This document shows positions 32,203-43,437 of a stretch of 45,266 bases of DNA, in pieces; positions within the stretch are counted from its first letter, which is position 1, and each line of letters opens with the position of its first letter. A program made the position numbers and the translations under genes. The notes beneath the pieces are model-generated. The model saw nothing but the letters and a program-made list of their open reading frames with translations. It was not told the origin of the DNA and made no database searches. This stretch comes from Acidobacteriota bacterium (lineage in GTDB: Bacteria; Acidobacteriota; Vicinamibacteria; Vicinamibacterales; UBA2999), in contig JACPPO010000089.1 in the NCBI GenBank assembly GCA_016190945.1, positions 1 through 45,266 of the forward strand. Direction: 5' to 3'.

Positions 32203-33573
32203 TCATCGTGTGGAAAACCAGATGAGCGCGCGACCGCCTCCGGGAATGAACTGCTGTCGGACGATCCGCGCGCGCGCGCTGAGCAGTGAAACGAAATTCT
32301 CGAACGTATAGTCGTGGAAGATCTCCTCACGGCCTCTAAACAGGGCCCGGGCGCGACCGTCGGTGTGCGGCACGAACCCAATCACCCCCTCCGGCGCCAA
32401 GGTCGTCAACCACGCCACGACCTCGTCAAGCGGTACGTTTCGGGCGATTGCGATGTGGTGGACGACGGCAATGGCCAGCACGCCGTCCGGTCGTCCGCGC
32501 GCCGCCAGGCTGTCACGTTCGGTGCCGCGCCAGCCCTGATTCGGCGGGGGGTTGACGAGATCCACGAATAGCGGCAGGAGTCCCAGCCGGCGATCCTCCG
32601 CCCGCGTGAAGGCCCGATCGAGCGCGCCGGAATCGCTGTCGAGGCCGACGACGTAGCCGGCGCCAGCCGCGAGAGCCGCCTCGCCGTGGCGGCCCGCGTT
32701 GCAGCCAAGGTCCCATAACAGTCGAGGCGCGACGCGCCGCACGAACTCCTCGACGAAGGCGACGATCGCCTGTGACTCGCTTTCGGGCACCATCCTGTCG
32801 TAGGCCGCCCAGGTTGTCAGCTCGAGGCCGCGCGGCTCCAGGCGTGCGACCCATCGCCGGAGCGACGACAGCATCTCGCGCAATCCCGCACGCGGCATCC
32901 TGGCCCGCGAGATTCGACGCTCTACACCCGGCCGTCCCGCCAGTCGCTGCAAGCGCGCGGGAAGAACCACGTTGGCGAGCACTTTCCATTGCAGCTTATG
33001 CCGCCAGCGAAGCAGCCGTGCGAGGTCCTCTCCAGCAATGCCATCGAGCCGGCCGCGATACCACTCGTGAAATCCAACGCCGAGGAGGCTCTGCAGCAGG
33101 AGCGGGTGGAGGAATTGCTCGCAGAACTGGCGGTGTCCCGCCCAGAGCTCGCCCTCGATGTACGGGCGGAACGCCAGATGATCGATGAAGACCGGACGCG
33201 CGCCGACGAACTGAACGTTATAGGCGCTGGCGTCGGTCAACATGACTCCCGCATCCAGCGCCTCGAGTTGGATGTCGAGATGCAGCAGCGCCGCCGCACG
33301 AAGCGCCCGAACCGGCCACTCGTACGGATACGAGACAAACGGCAGACGTGGATGCTCCAGCACGAGCCGCACCTCTGGATGGCCGTCGAGGCGGGTGGCG
33401 ATCTCATCCTCGGGCAGCAGCCGGCCCGCGGCAATCAACCTGTCGATGAGTCCGGTCGCCCGGACCGCGCGGACGTGCGGCAGCCCGTACTCGGTCACGG
33501 CGCGCCTGACGCGGCCCTGCTCGTGGAAGACAAAGCCGGCGGGATCGCGCAGCGAGGCAGGGTCGCGAATCAT
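32203..33573 (-). CDS. NoeA-like class I SAM-dependent methyltransferase
   Basis: A 456-residue protein in two parts. The N-terminal ~270 residues (RDPAGFVFHEQGRVRRAV, LPFVSYPYEWPVRALRAAALLHLDIQ, LTDASAYNVQFVGARPVFIDHLAF) match the region that precedes the methyltransferase in NoeA-type nodulation proteins. The SAM-binding domain follows: LLWDLGCNAGRHGEAALAAGAGYVVGLDSDSGAL near 290, then VLAIAVVHHIAIARNVPL. The substrate in non-rhizobial bacteria is unknown; surface carbohydrate or lipid modification is a guess. Confidence 0.85.
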   Translation of the reverse strand: MIRDPASLRDPAGFVFHEQGRVRRAVTEYGLPHVRAVRATGLIDRLIAAGRLLPEDEIATRLDGHPEVRLVLEHPRLPFVSYPYEWPVRALRAAALLHLDIQLEALDAGVMLTDASAYNVQFVGARPVFIDHLAFRPYIEGELWAGHRQFCEQFLHPLLLQSLLGVGFHEWYRGRLDGIAGEDLARLLRWRHKLQWKVLANVVLPARLQRLAGRPGVERRISRARMPRAGLREMLSSLRRWVARLEPRGLELTTWAAYDRMVPESESQAIVAFVEEFVRRVAPRLLWDLGCNAGRHGEAALAAGAGYVVGLDSDSGALDRAFTRAEDRRLGLLPLFVDLVNPPPNQGWRGTERDSLAARGRPDGVLAIAVVHHIAIARNVPLDEVVAWLTTLAPEGVIGFVPHTDGRARALFRGREEIFHDYTFENFVSLLSARARIVRQQFIPGGGRALIWFSTR

Positions 33574-33677
33574 TTCCGGTGTACGCCGCAGGCGACCACA
33601 CTACCATGCCCTCCTGTTAGCTTTGAAGGCGAGCGGTTTTCATGATCCCCCCACCTCGCGTCTTGGTATCCTGCGTC

Positions 33678-34694
<1,017 letters not shown>

Positions 34695-34704
34695 TCCTCA
34701 GAAC

Positions 34705-35058
34705 CGGTTTCACAATCTCGACTCGCGCGGGTGCGAGGCATGGCATGTCCTCCGCGAAACCGGCTCAGCTCGTCGCATGCCCCCCTGCGTCCAACCATCG
34801 GGGCTCGCTTCGCACTTACGCTGATTACGGTTTCGCTTCGGACATCCCACACCTCGTCGGAGGCACGGATGTGAGGCGTGGGGCCCCCGGAACAAACCGT
34901 AGTCAGGCGCAAGCCGCGACGCGAGCCGTTGGCGTGGGCCGGTGGCTGGTTGTAGGCCGAGCGGAGCCTCTATGCGGGGTCCCCGCGGCGCACGCATGCG
35001 CCGTGGGGTGCCTTTGTGGAGGAGATGCCACGCCTCACACCCGTGAGTTATGAAACCG
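34705..35058. repeat. nested ~350-bp palindromic element (MITE-like)
   Basis: Imperfect outer arms 34705-34753 and 35018-35058 begin CGGTTTCACAA and end TTATGAAACCG, and share GGCATGTCCTCC-type inner ends. Nested inside are TGATTACGGTTT (from 34822) with AAACCGTAGTCA (from 34894), and CCCACACCTC with GAGGCGTGGG. A 12-bp hairpin CCCCGCGGCGCA/TGCGCCGTGGGG near 34980-35008 is nearly that of repeat copy D. It fills the gap between holB and pdxA and codes for nothing I recognise. Its end GTTTCATAA also resembles the end of the MITE in nrtS. Confidence 0.65.
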
Positions 35059-35065
35059 TCCGGGC

Positions 35066-35071
35066 TATAGT
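35066..35071 (+). promoter_or_regulatory. -10 box of pdxA promoter, nine bases from the start codon
   Basis: TATAGT ends nine bases before the ATG, so transcription would begin almost at the start codon. It lies just outside the palindromic element. No clear -35 hexamer is seen. Confidence 0.45.
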
Positions 35072-35080
35072 CTGCCCTGG

Positions 35081-35965
35081 ATGACGCAGACGCCCCGCAT
35101 CGCCGTTACCGCTGGAGACCCTGCCGGGATCGGACCCGAAATTGCGCAAAAGGCTTCCGACGACCCACGGGTTCGCGCCGTGTGCGAACCGGTGGTCTAC
35201 GGCCCACCTGCCGGCGCGCACTTCGCGCCAGGGGTGCTGTCGGCGGAGGCCGGCCGCGCCGCGTATGAAGCAATCCGCGCCGCGGTGCGCGACGCGCAAG
35301 CGGGCGTCGTGGCCGGGATCGCCACCGCCCCCATCAACAAGTTGGCGTTCGCGCGTGCCGGACTGCCGTGGAAAGGGCATACGGATCTGCTCGCGCACCT
35401 GACCGGCAGCTCGTGCGTGGCGATGATGTTCTGGTCGGAGCCGCTCAAAGTCGTGCTGGCTTCCGTGCATGTGCCGCTTGCCGAGGTGTCACGGATCGTC
35501 ACTCGCGAATTACTGGATGGCGTCATTCGTCTGTCCGCGCGCGAACTGCCGCGCTTCGGTCTGACGCGGCCGCGCCTCGCGCTTGCCGGACTGAACCCTC
35601 ACGCCGGCGAGGAAGGGCTGCTGGGGGATGAAGAGCAGCGCGTGCTGCGGCCGGCGGTCGAGGCCGCTCGCCGCGAGGGGATTGCGATCGACGGTCCGTT
35701 CCCCGGCGATACCGTGTTCGTCCGGGCGTCGCGCGGTGAGTTCGATGCCGTGATCGCCTGTTATCACGATCAGGGGCTGATTCCCATCAAGCTGCTCGCA
35801 TTCGGCCGGGCGGTCAACGTGACGCTCGGCCTGCCAATCGTGCGTACGTCGGTGGATCATGGCACGGCGTTCGACATCGCCGGCAAGGGCGTGGCGGATC
35901 CGTCAAGCCTCGTCGAGGCGATACTGATCGCCGCCCGCCTCGTCGGGCCAAGGCCTGGCCGCTGA
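35081..35965 (+). CDS. pdxA: 4-hydroxythreonine-4-phosphate dehydrogenase
   Basis: A 294-residue NAD-dependent enzyme of pyridoxal phosphate synthesis. RIAVTAGDPAGIGPEIAQKA opens the protein. Metal-binding histidines lie in GHTDLLAHLTG, YHDQGLIPIKLLAFG and TSVDHGTAFDIAGKGVADPSSL, and the glycine-rich LAGLNPHAGEEGLLGDEE is intact. It is shorter than the 330-residue E. coli protein, mainly in the first half. Convergent with nadE, three bp apart. Confidence 0.93.
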   Translation: MTQTPRIAVTAGDPAGIGPEIAQKASDDPRVRAVCEPVVYGPPAGAHFAPGVLSAEAGRAAYEAIRAAVRDAQAGVVAGIATAPINKLAFARAGLPWKGHTDLLAHLTGSSCVAMMFWSEPLKVVLASVHVPLAEVSRIVTRELLDGVIRLSARELPRFGLTRPRLALAGLNPHAGEEGLLGDEEQRVLRPAVEAARREGIAIDGPFPGDTVFVRASRGEFDAVIACYHDQGLIPIKLLAFGRAVNVTLGLPIVRTSVDHGTAFDIAGKGVADPSSLVEAILIAARLVGPRPGR

Positions 35966-35968
35966 AGC

Positions 35969-37618
35969 CTACGATTCCCCGAACGCGTTTGTGATGGGAT
36001 AACGGCGATCCCGGCCGAAGCTCTTGCGCGTAATCTTCACGCCGGGCGGTGCCTGGCGCCGCTTATATTCCGCGGAGTAGAGCAGACGTTGAACACGGGT
36101 GACCAGATCGCGCGCGAACCCGCGAGCCACGATATCGTCCACGCTCCGCTCCTCTTCGACCAGACCGTGGAGAATCGCGTCGAGTGCGTGGTACGCCGGC
36201 AGAGTGTCCTGGTCGGTCTGGTCGGGACGCAGCTCCGCCGTCGGGGCTTTTGTCAAAGATGACTCCGGAATGACGCGGCCGGCCGGGCCCAGCCCGCCCT
36301 CAGGCACCTGCTCGTTGCGCCAGCGTGCGAGCGCGTACACCTCGGTCTTGTAGATGTCTTTGAGCACCGAATAGCCGCCGCACATATCGCCATAGAGCGT
36401 GGTGTATCCAACGGACATCTCCGACTTGTTGCCCGTGGTGACGAGCAGCTCGCCGAACTTGTTGGAGAGCGCCATCAGCAGCGCGCCGCGGATACGTGCC
36501 TGGAGGTTTTCTTCCGTCACGTCCCTCGGCCGTCCGGTGAACAACGGTGCGAGCGCGTCCTCGACGGCCGAGACCGGCAGCTCGATCGCGGTCGTCTCGA
36601 GCTTCATGCCCAGCGCGTGTGCGGATCGCATCGCATCGTCCATGCTCGCCCGACTCGTGAATCGCGAAGGGAGACGAACGCCGCGAACGCGGTCCGCGCC
36701 AAGCGCGTCGACGGCGACGGCGGCGGTCACGGCCGAATCAATGCCACCCGAGAGTCCGAGCACCACGCCGCGGAATCCGTTCTTCCGGACGTAGTCCCTC
36801 AGTCCGAGGACCATGGCGCTGTAGACCGCCGCCAACCGCGGCTCTTCGGCCCACTCCGCGTGCCCTTCGCAGCGATATCTCCCGCCGTGGCACTGCCACT
36901 CGGAGACGACCAGCGCCTCACGCCAGAACGGCAGCAGATGCGCGAGCGAACCGTCACGGTTCATCACGAATGAGCCGCCGTCGAATACCAATTCGTCCTG
37001 GCCGCCGACCTGGTTCACGTAGGCGAGCGGGAGATCCGATTCGGCGACCCGGTGTCGTGCGAGATCGAGACGCTGGTGAAACTTCTCCACCTCGAACGGC
37101 GAGCCATTCGGCACGAGGAGCAGCTCCGCCCCCGCTCTCGCCAGGTGTGCGGTGCATGCCGGCGTCCAGATGTCCTCGCAGATGGGCAGGCCGAGCCGCA
37201 CGTTCCGAAAGACAACCGGGTCGGGCAGCGGACCGGCGGCAAAGACTCGTTTTTCGTCGAAGACGCCGTAGTTCGGCAAGTCGTGTTTGAGACGCAGTTG
37301 CGTCCGGCCGTCGGCCACGAGGGCGGCGCTGTTGTACACACGACCGTCCGCCGCCCACGGCAGCGTCACCACGAGGCCGGGTAACCCGGCGGCGCTTTCC
37401 CGCTCGAGCTCGCCTAGGATGGCGGCCGCGGCCCGGACGAACGCCGGGCGCAATACGAGATCTTCCGGAGGGTAGCCGACGAGCACGAGCTCGGAGAAGA
37501 CGACGAGATCGGCGCCAAGAGCGGCCGCGTCATCGCGCGCGCGCCGAATCAAGGCGGCGTTGCCGGGTAGATCGCCGACGATGGGGTTTATCTGCGCGAA
37601 CGCGATCGAGAGCGCCAC
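35969..37618 (-). CDS. nadE: glutamine-dependent NAD+ synthetase
   Basis: A 549-residue two-domain enzyme. The N-terminal nitrilase-type glutaminase has its Glu-Lys-Cys triad in VFSELVLVGYPPED, LKHDLPNYGVFDEKR and GLPICEDIWTP. The C-terminal synthetase has the ATP pyrophosphatase loop LGLSGGIDSAVTAAVAV, LVTTGNKSEMSVGYTTLYGDMCGGYSVLKD and KAPTAELRPDQTDQDTLP. It makes NAD+ from deamido-NAD+. GTG 37618 is chosen because it gives the normal first beta strand; TATCCT lies six bases upstream, which points to a leaderless mRNA. Confidence 0.95.
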   Translation of the reverse strand: MALSIAFAQINPIVGDLPGNAALIRRARDDAAALGADLVVFSELVLVGYPPEDLVLRPAFVRAAAAILGELERESAAGLPGLVVTLPWAADGRVYNSAALVADGRTQLRLKHDLPNYGVFDEKRVFAAGPLPDPVVFRNVRLGLPICEDIWTPACTAHLARAGAELLLVPNGSPFEVEKFHQRLDLARHRVAESDLPLAYVNQVGGQDELVFDGGSFVMNRDGSLAHLLPFWREALVVSEWQCHGGRYRCEGHAEWAEEPRLAAVYSAMVLGLRDYVRKNGFRGVVLGLSGGIDSAVTAAVAVDALGADRVRGVRLPSRFTSRASMDDAMRSAHALGMKLETTAIELPVSAVEDALAPLFTGRPRDVTEENLQARIRGALLMALSNKFGELLVTTGNKSEMSVGYTTLYGDMCGGYSVLKDIYKTEVYALARWRNEQVPEGGLGPAGRVIPESSLTKAPTAELRPDQTDQDTLPAYHALDAILHGLVEEERSVDDIVARGFARDLVTRVQRLLYSAEYKRRQAPPGVKITRKSFGRDRRYPITNAFGES

Positions 37619-37667
37619 GGTGTCAGGATACCCGACGTGGCCGCGCGGCATGCGATACGATTCCGCC

Positions 37668-38147
37668 GTGGCGGAGAAAGCAGCGCGCGAGCAGGCGAGA
37701 CGCCTGATTGCGGAAAATCGCAAGGCACGTCACGACTACCACGTGCTCGACACATGGGAGTCGGGCATCGCCCTGCTGGGCACCGAGGTCAAGGCAATCC
37801 GCGAAGGGCGTGTGAATCTTCGCGATAGCTACGCCCGCGTGGAAAACGGGGAGGTGTGGATGCTGAACGTCCACATCAGCCCCTACAGCCACCGCGGCTA
37901 CGCCGCGCACGCGGAGATGCGCCAGCGGAAGCTGCTGTTGCATCGACACGAGATTCGCAAGCTGCTCGGCCGCACGGCGGAGAAGGGGCTCACCTTGGTG
38001 CCGCTCGAGATGTATTTCAAGGGCGCACGTATCAAGGTGCTGCTTGCGCTTGCCAAGGGCAAGCAGGCCCACGACAAGCGCGAGACGATCAGGCGGCGCG
38101 AGGTCGACCGTGAGACCCGGGCCGCCGTCAAAGCACATCGGCGGTGA
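37668..38147 (+). CDS. smpB: SsrA-binding protein
   Basis: A 159-residue protein that binds tmRNA for rescue of stalled ribosomes. Motifs: LIAENRKARHDYHVLDTWESGIALLGTEVKAIREGRVNLRDSY, LLLHRHEIRKLLG and VPLEMYFKGARIKVLLALAKGKQAHDKRETIRRR. Length is normal. GTG start; the -10-like TACGAT ends six bases before it, again suggesting no leader. Divergent from nadE with a 49-bp gap. The tmRNA gene itself is not in the window. Confidence 0.96.
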   Translation: MAEKAAREQARRLIAENRKARHDYHVLDTWESGIALLGTEVKAIREGRVNLRDSYARVENGEVWMLNVHISPYSHRGYAAHAEMRQRKLLLHRHEIRKLLGRTAEKGLTLVPLEMYFKGARIKVLLALAKGKQAHDKRETIRRREVDRETRAAVKAHRR

Positions 38148-38223
38148 CGTCCGAGCCGTGCCTTAGATGAGATCCGGTCCGGTTGCCTTGACGTCGATGC
38201 GCGGATCTCCCAGACTGGGATCC

Positions 38224-38673
38224 ATGCGGCGTTTCTGGGGGCAGCTGGTCGTGCTCATCGACGGCGGTTGCCCGTTGTGCCGGCGCACCGCGCGTGTCCT
38301 CCACGCGCTCGACTGGCTTGACCGGCTCGCGTTCGCCGATGCCACCGACGAAGCCGCGCGGGAGCGGTGGACGCCAGGGCTGAACGAGGCTGCGCTGCTG
38401 CACGAAACGTACGTTGTCGACGAGACCGGGGCGCGTCATGCGGGGTATGAGGGCTATCTCTGTATTGCGGTCGTGGTGCCGGTGTTATGGCCGGTTGCCG
38501 CGGCCGGCCGCCTGCCCGGCATTCGGCAGGCGGGACATGCCGTCTACCAGTTCATCGCGGCTCGACGCGAGCGCCGCGGTCGCTGCTCTGATGACGTATG
38601 TGCGCACGTTCCGGCTCGAGCCCTCCGCAGCCAACCGTCAGCCGCGACGCTGGACAAGAGTAGGCAAGAGTAG
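38224..38673 (+). CDS. DCC-family (DUF393) thiol-disulfide oxidoreductase-like protein
   Basis: A 149-residue protein with the family's DGGCPLCRRTARVLHALDWLDRLAF motif (the usual form is D-G-x-C-x-x-C) near the N-terminus and ETYVVDETGARHAGYEGYL further on. A hydrophobic stretch follows at about residues 80-98. It probably has a thioredoxin-like fold. ATG 38224 is preferred over 38167 because GGGA lies just before it. The last ~25 residues look non-conserved. Confidence 0.8.
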   Translation: MRRFWGQLVVLIDGGCPLCRRTARVLHALDWLDRLAFADATDEAARERWTPGLNEAALLHETYVVDETGARHAGYEGYLCIAVVVPVLWPVAAAGRLPGIRQAGHAVYQFIAARRERRGRCSDDVCAHVPARALRSQPSAATLDKSRQE

Positions 38674-38767
38674 CGTCGTTCCGTCCTTGACGGCTTGCTT
38701 GCCGTCCAGCCGAAGGTAGTCTAGAGTTTCACGTCGGGGCAATTCAACTAATCCATACGAGACTCAC

Positions 38768-39652
<885 letters not shown>

Positions 39653-39829
39653 GATGATGCTTAGAAGCCGCTGACTGCACCAGGTCATCGCGCGCGCCGT
39701 CCTGTCACGACTCGCCACGCTGGACGACCGCGGACCGCTTCAGCCGATCGACGAACGGCGGCGAAGCCGCGACCCCGAACCGACAGGCGACAGCGATGTC
39801 CGACCAGAAGGTATGATCGCCTTGACTCG

Positions 39830-42076
39830 ATGAAATTCCTGATCGTCGCAAGGCAAAAAAAGAACGTCGATGCGTTCCGTACGACCGTTGCCGCGTTGCT
39901 CCGGCAAGGGCATACGGTCAGGTTGGCGCTTCAGGACAGAGATACGGGCCGTGACGAGAGAGTGGCGGACGGCCTCGACTCCGCCCGATTCGTGCTCGAA
40001 GCGGCGCCGACTGCACGAGGGGACCAGTGGAGAACGCAGGCGCCGCTCGTGCGGCGGCTGCGTGACTGGGTCCAGTATCTCGGCCCCGAGTATGCCGGCG
40101 CGGACAAACTGCGGATGCGGGTCGTCGACAGGCTCCGGGCCGAGCTGGGTATCGCCAGCCCCGTGTTCGGCGATGGCCTGGTTCCGGGGCTGGCGATCTC
40201 GCAGGTCGAACGTCTTCGCGAGTTGCTGGTCAGGGTCGAGGCTGCCATCCCGAGCGATCCCCTTCATCACGAATTCATCTGCCGCGACAGGCCCGACGTG
40301 GTGCTGGTCACGCCAGGTGTGCATTTCGGTTCGGCACAGGCTGATTTCATCAAGAGCGCTCGCGCCGCCGGCATTTCCGTGTGGATGCTGGTGTTCAGCT
40401 GGGACAATCTGAGCACCAAAGGCGCGCTCCACGTGCCGCCGGATCTGATGTTCGTCTGGAACGAGCGCCAGCGCACGGAGGCCGCCGCCCTTCATGGCTT
40501 TCCACCGGAACGTGTTGTCGTCGTGGGGGCGCCGCGCTTCGACGCGTTCTTCGCGCTGAAGCCCGTCCTTTCGCGTCGCCGATTTCTCGGGTCGCTCGGC
40601 CTCGACTCCGACGCGCCTACGCTGCTGTACCTGTGCTCATCGCGTTTTGTGGCGCGCCATGAGCTGAGCTTCGTCCGCCGCTGGCTGGCCGTGGTGCGCG
40701 CCTCTGCCGATCCGGCGCTGCGGCGCTGCAATGTGATCGTCCGGCCGCATCCGGACATCCCGCTTCTGGAAGATGACAACGCCGATCTGGTTGTGTGGCC
40801 CGAGCTGCCTCGCGCGCAAGGGTGGGTGAGCCGGCCGTTCTCGGACCCTCGTGCGATTGTGCTGCGCACGACCTACGCGACGCCGCAGGCGTTTTTTGAG
40901 TGCCTCCATCATTCGGCAGCGGTCGTTGGTCTCAATACGAGCGCGGAACTCGAGGCCGGCGTTGCCGGGCGACCGGTCTTCACGGTCGTCGCTGACGACG
41001 CCGCCGTGACCGGCCAGGCGAATACGCTGCACTTTCACTACCTGCTGCGCGAGAACGGCGGGTTCGTCGTGTCGGCCCCGGACCTCGAGACACATACCGG
41101 GCATTTGATCACCGCGGTGACCGCATCGACGGCATCTGATGACGAGTCGATCGGAACGTTCGTACGCGAGTTTCTCCGGCCGCGCGGCGACCGCCCGGCC
41201 TCGCAGGTGCTGGCGGAAGAGCTGGTGGCGCGGTTCGTTCCATCCGAGTCGGCGCATGTGTCCTCCACGTCGCTGCCTGCGTCCCTTTCCCCCTCTTCCC
41301 TGCTCCCATTCCCCTTCTTTGCTCCACCTATCGAGAAGACAAGGCTCCTGCGCGTCGGCTACCGGGAATCAACGTTGCGCGTGCGCGCGACGCACGAAAC
41401 GCGCAAGCGCCGCCGTGACGGCGCGCTGGTGCTGGATCCGGAGACGGTCGCGTGGCTTGACGCCTACATTCAGCCCAATGACGTCCTCTACGACATCGGC
41501 GCGGGCATTGGCGAATATTCGCTCATCGCCGCCACCCACCGGAACGCGCTGGCGGTCGCGTTCGAGCCCGGATTTGCCACGTATAAGCAACTCTGCGAGC
41601 ACGTGCTGCTCAACGACTGCCGGCGAAGCGTCGTACCGTTGCCAATCGCCCTGGGTGACCGCACGGGGCTGCTCGAGCTGGAGTATAGGGACGCCGCAGG
41701 CGAGGAGCGCCATCTTCTGAAACCGGATCCGTGGCGCCGGCGGCCGTACGACGCCGAATCGCGGTACGTCCAGCCCGTGTGCGCGGAACGGCTGGATGAC
41801 GCGATTGCACGCTACCGCCTGCCGCGGCCGGCGCACATCCGCATTCACGCGCCGCGCGGCGTTGACGCCGTCGTGCGCGGCGCCGTGGAGACGCTGCGCG
41901 ATCCCGCCGTGAAATCGGTGTGGGTGGTCGCGCCGCGGCGCGAGGTCCGGGCGGCGGTGGAGGAGCAGGTGGTCGCCACCGGCCTCTCGCTCGTCCCGCC
42001 GCCGAAGCGCGGTGAAGCGATGCAGCGGCTGCTGTTTGTCCGCGAGACCGCGTGCGCCCGCATTCACCGGGTATGA
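39830..42076 (+). CDS. GT-B glycosyltransferase-like protein fused to a FkbM-type methyltransferase
   Basis: A 748-residue two-domain protein. Residues 1 to ~470 have a GT-B or glycan-polymerase-like layout: FLIVARQKKNVDAFRTTVAALL, RPDVVLVTPGVHFGSAQADF, FVWNERQRTEAAALHGFPPERVVVVGAPRFDAF, CNVIVRPHPDIPLL, ECLHHSAAVVGLNTSAELEAGVAGRPVF. A Ser/Pro linker follows (about 480-500). Residues ~510-745 resemble FkbM methyltransferases: NDVLYDIGAGIGEYSLIAA, AVAFEPGFATYKQLCEHVLLN, VVPLPIALGDRTGLLEL. It would decorate and methylate a surface polysaccharide. Overlaps the next gene by 4 bp (ATGA). Confidence 0.78.
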   Translation: MKFLIVARQKKNVDAFRTTVAALLRQGHTVRLALQDRDTGRDERVADGLDSARFVLEAAPTARGDQWRTQAPLVRRLRDWVQYLGPEYAGADKLRMRVVDRLRAELGIASPVFGDGLVPGLAISQVERLRELLVRVEAAIPSDPLHHEFICRDRPDVVLVTPGVHFGSAQADFIKSARAAGISVWMLVFSWDNLSTKGALHVPPDLMFVWNERQRTEAAALHGFPPERVVVVGAPRFDAFFALKPVLSRRRFLGSLGLDSDAPTLLYLCSSRFVARHELSFVRRWLAVVRASADPALRRCNVIVRPHPDIPLLEDDNADLVVWPELPRAQGWVSRPFSDPRAIVLRTTYATPQAFFECLHHSAAVVGLNTSAELEAGVAGRPVFTVVADDAAVTGQANTLHFHYLLRENGGFVVSAPDLETHTGHLITAVTASTASDDESIGTFVREFLRPRGDRPASQVLAEELVARFVPSESAHVSSTSLPASLSPSSLLPFPFFAPPIEKTRLLRVGYRESTLRVRATHETRKRRRDGALVLDPETVAWLDAYIQPNDVLYDIGAGIGEYSLIAATHRNALAVAFEPGFATYKQLCEHVLLNDCRRSVVPLPIALGDRTGLLELEYRDAAGEERHLLKPDPWRRRPYDAESRYVQPVCAERLDDAIARYRLPRPAHIRIHAPRGVDAVVRGAVETLRDPAVKSVWVVAPRREVRAAVEEQVVATGLSLVPPPKRGEAMQRLLFVRETACARIHRV

Positions 42077-43437
42077 GCGAACATCACCGGTCATCGGCAC
42101 CCTCGCGTCGCGGGTTAAACGTCTTCCTCCTTCGGGCAGTCCGGATTGTCATTCGCGCCGACTCCGATCCGGTTCGCCAGGCGCTCTTTGCGAACCTGAG
42201 AGAATCGCGCCTGGCGGTGCGACTTGCGTATGGCTTGCACGAGCGCCTCGGCAAGATGTCGGCGGCTGCACTGCTCGTTTCGTGCTACGGCCTGGGTTTC
42301 TTCATGAGCATCGCGCTTCCTCGCCATCGGGGCGCGCGAATCCTGACGGTGGCCGAGCACGCGAACGCGCGGCGGCAGGTCGACCGCGTAGTCTCCTGGC
42401 TCGGGCCAGACGAATGCGATCGGGTGCACACGAGGCTGAGACCCCTGCTTGGTCTGTCTGGCCTGGCGGGGCTCGCTCGGCTTTCGTCGCGAAACGCCTT
42501 CGTCAGGGCATTTCGCGTCGTTCGCGCCAGCGATCGCCGGCACGGCTTTCTCGTCTCATGCCGCGTGGCGGGCGCGCTCGCGTGGTACGCGCGCGGCAAG
42601 GCAATCCTTGGCGCACGAAGACCTGAAGCCGTCCTGGTGTCCAGCGACTCGAATCCGGAGGAAGTGGGGTTCACGGCGGCCGCGCGCGCCCTCACGATTC
42701 CGACCGTATTCATCTCTCACGCCTACCCCACGCCGTTCTCGCCTCCGCTCGACTTCAGTCTTTCGATTCTCGGAGGGGAAGCCGAGGTACATGCCCGCAG
42801 GCGAAAAGGGCCAATCACGGGAGAGATCCTGCTCGCAGGGCTGGAGGGTGGCTCGGCTCCTCTCAACCCAAGACAGTTCGAGAGAACCGATCCCGTGATC
42901 GGCATCTTTGCGCCCAAAGCTGTTTCATGGCCCACGCTGGTCGAGATTGTCTCCGACTGCCGTCGCCACTTCCGCGCCAGGCAGATAGTGGTTCGCTGGC
43001 ATCCGAGCATGATCGAACCGTCGCGGCTGGCCCATAGGCTGGGGGATCTGTCCGGAATCGTCGAGTCGCCGCGGACGGCAGCCCTTTCGGAGGTGGCGCG
43101 GCAGTGCCACTGGGTGATCGCCGATGAGAACAGCGGCGTACATCTGCCAGTGCTGAAGCTCGGCATTCCAACCATCGCGGTCAAGCTGGGGCGATATCCG
43201 GAAACCCGTTCGGACATGTACGGGTTCGTCCGCGACGGCATCGTCTTGCCGCCGGTCTCTTCCATCCGCGACGTTCGGCCCGACGCGCTGGTCGCATTCT
43301 TCTCAGACGGTTGGGCGGCACGGTTCCAACAATACGACGCCTCGTACCTCCGTCCGCAGCACGTGATCGGCGGCGAGGTGCGCGGCGCGATCTGGCGGCT
43401 GTGCGAACACGCCGCGTCGAAGGCGACATGTGCCTGA
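42073..43437 (+). CDS. surface-glycan glycosyltransferase-like protein (GT-B/capsule type)
   Basis: A 454-residue protein that shares its layout with the previous gene's first domain: EAVLVSSDSNPEEVGFTAAARALTIPTVFISHAYPTPF, IGIFAPKAVSWPTLVEIV, IVVRWHPSMIEPSRL, CHWVIADENSGVHLPVLKLGIPTIAVKLGRYPE. The pattern of a late histidine-proline and a Glu/Asn-Ser loop fits CDP-glycerol or capsule-type transferases. Coupled to both neighbours by overlaps of 4 and 8 bp. Substrate unknown. Confidence 0.7.
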   Translation: MSEHHRSSAPSRRGLNVFLLRAVRIVIRADSDPVRQALFANLRESRLAVRLAYGLHERLGKMSAAALLVSCYGLGFFMSIALPRHRGARILTVAEHANARRQVDRVVSWLGPDECDRVHTRLRPLLGLSGLAGLARLSSRNAFVRAFRVVRASDRRHGFLVSCRVAGALAWYARGKAILGARRPEAVLVSSDSNPEEVGFTAAARALTIPTVFISHAYPTPFSPPLDFSLSILGGEAEVHARRRKGPITGEILLAGLEGGSAPLNPRQFERTDPVIGIFAPKAVSWPTLVEIVSDCRRHFRARQIVVRWHPSMIEPSRLAHRLGDLSGIVESPRTAALSEVARQCHWVIADENSGVHLPVLKLGIPTIAVKLGRYPETRSDMYGFVRDGIVLPPVSSIRDVRPDALVAFFSDGWAARFQQYDASYLRPQHVIGGEVRGAIWRLCEHAASKATCA

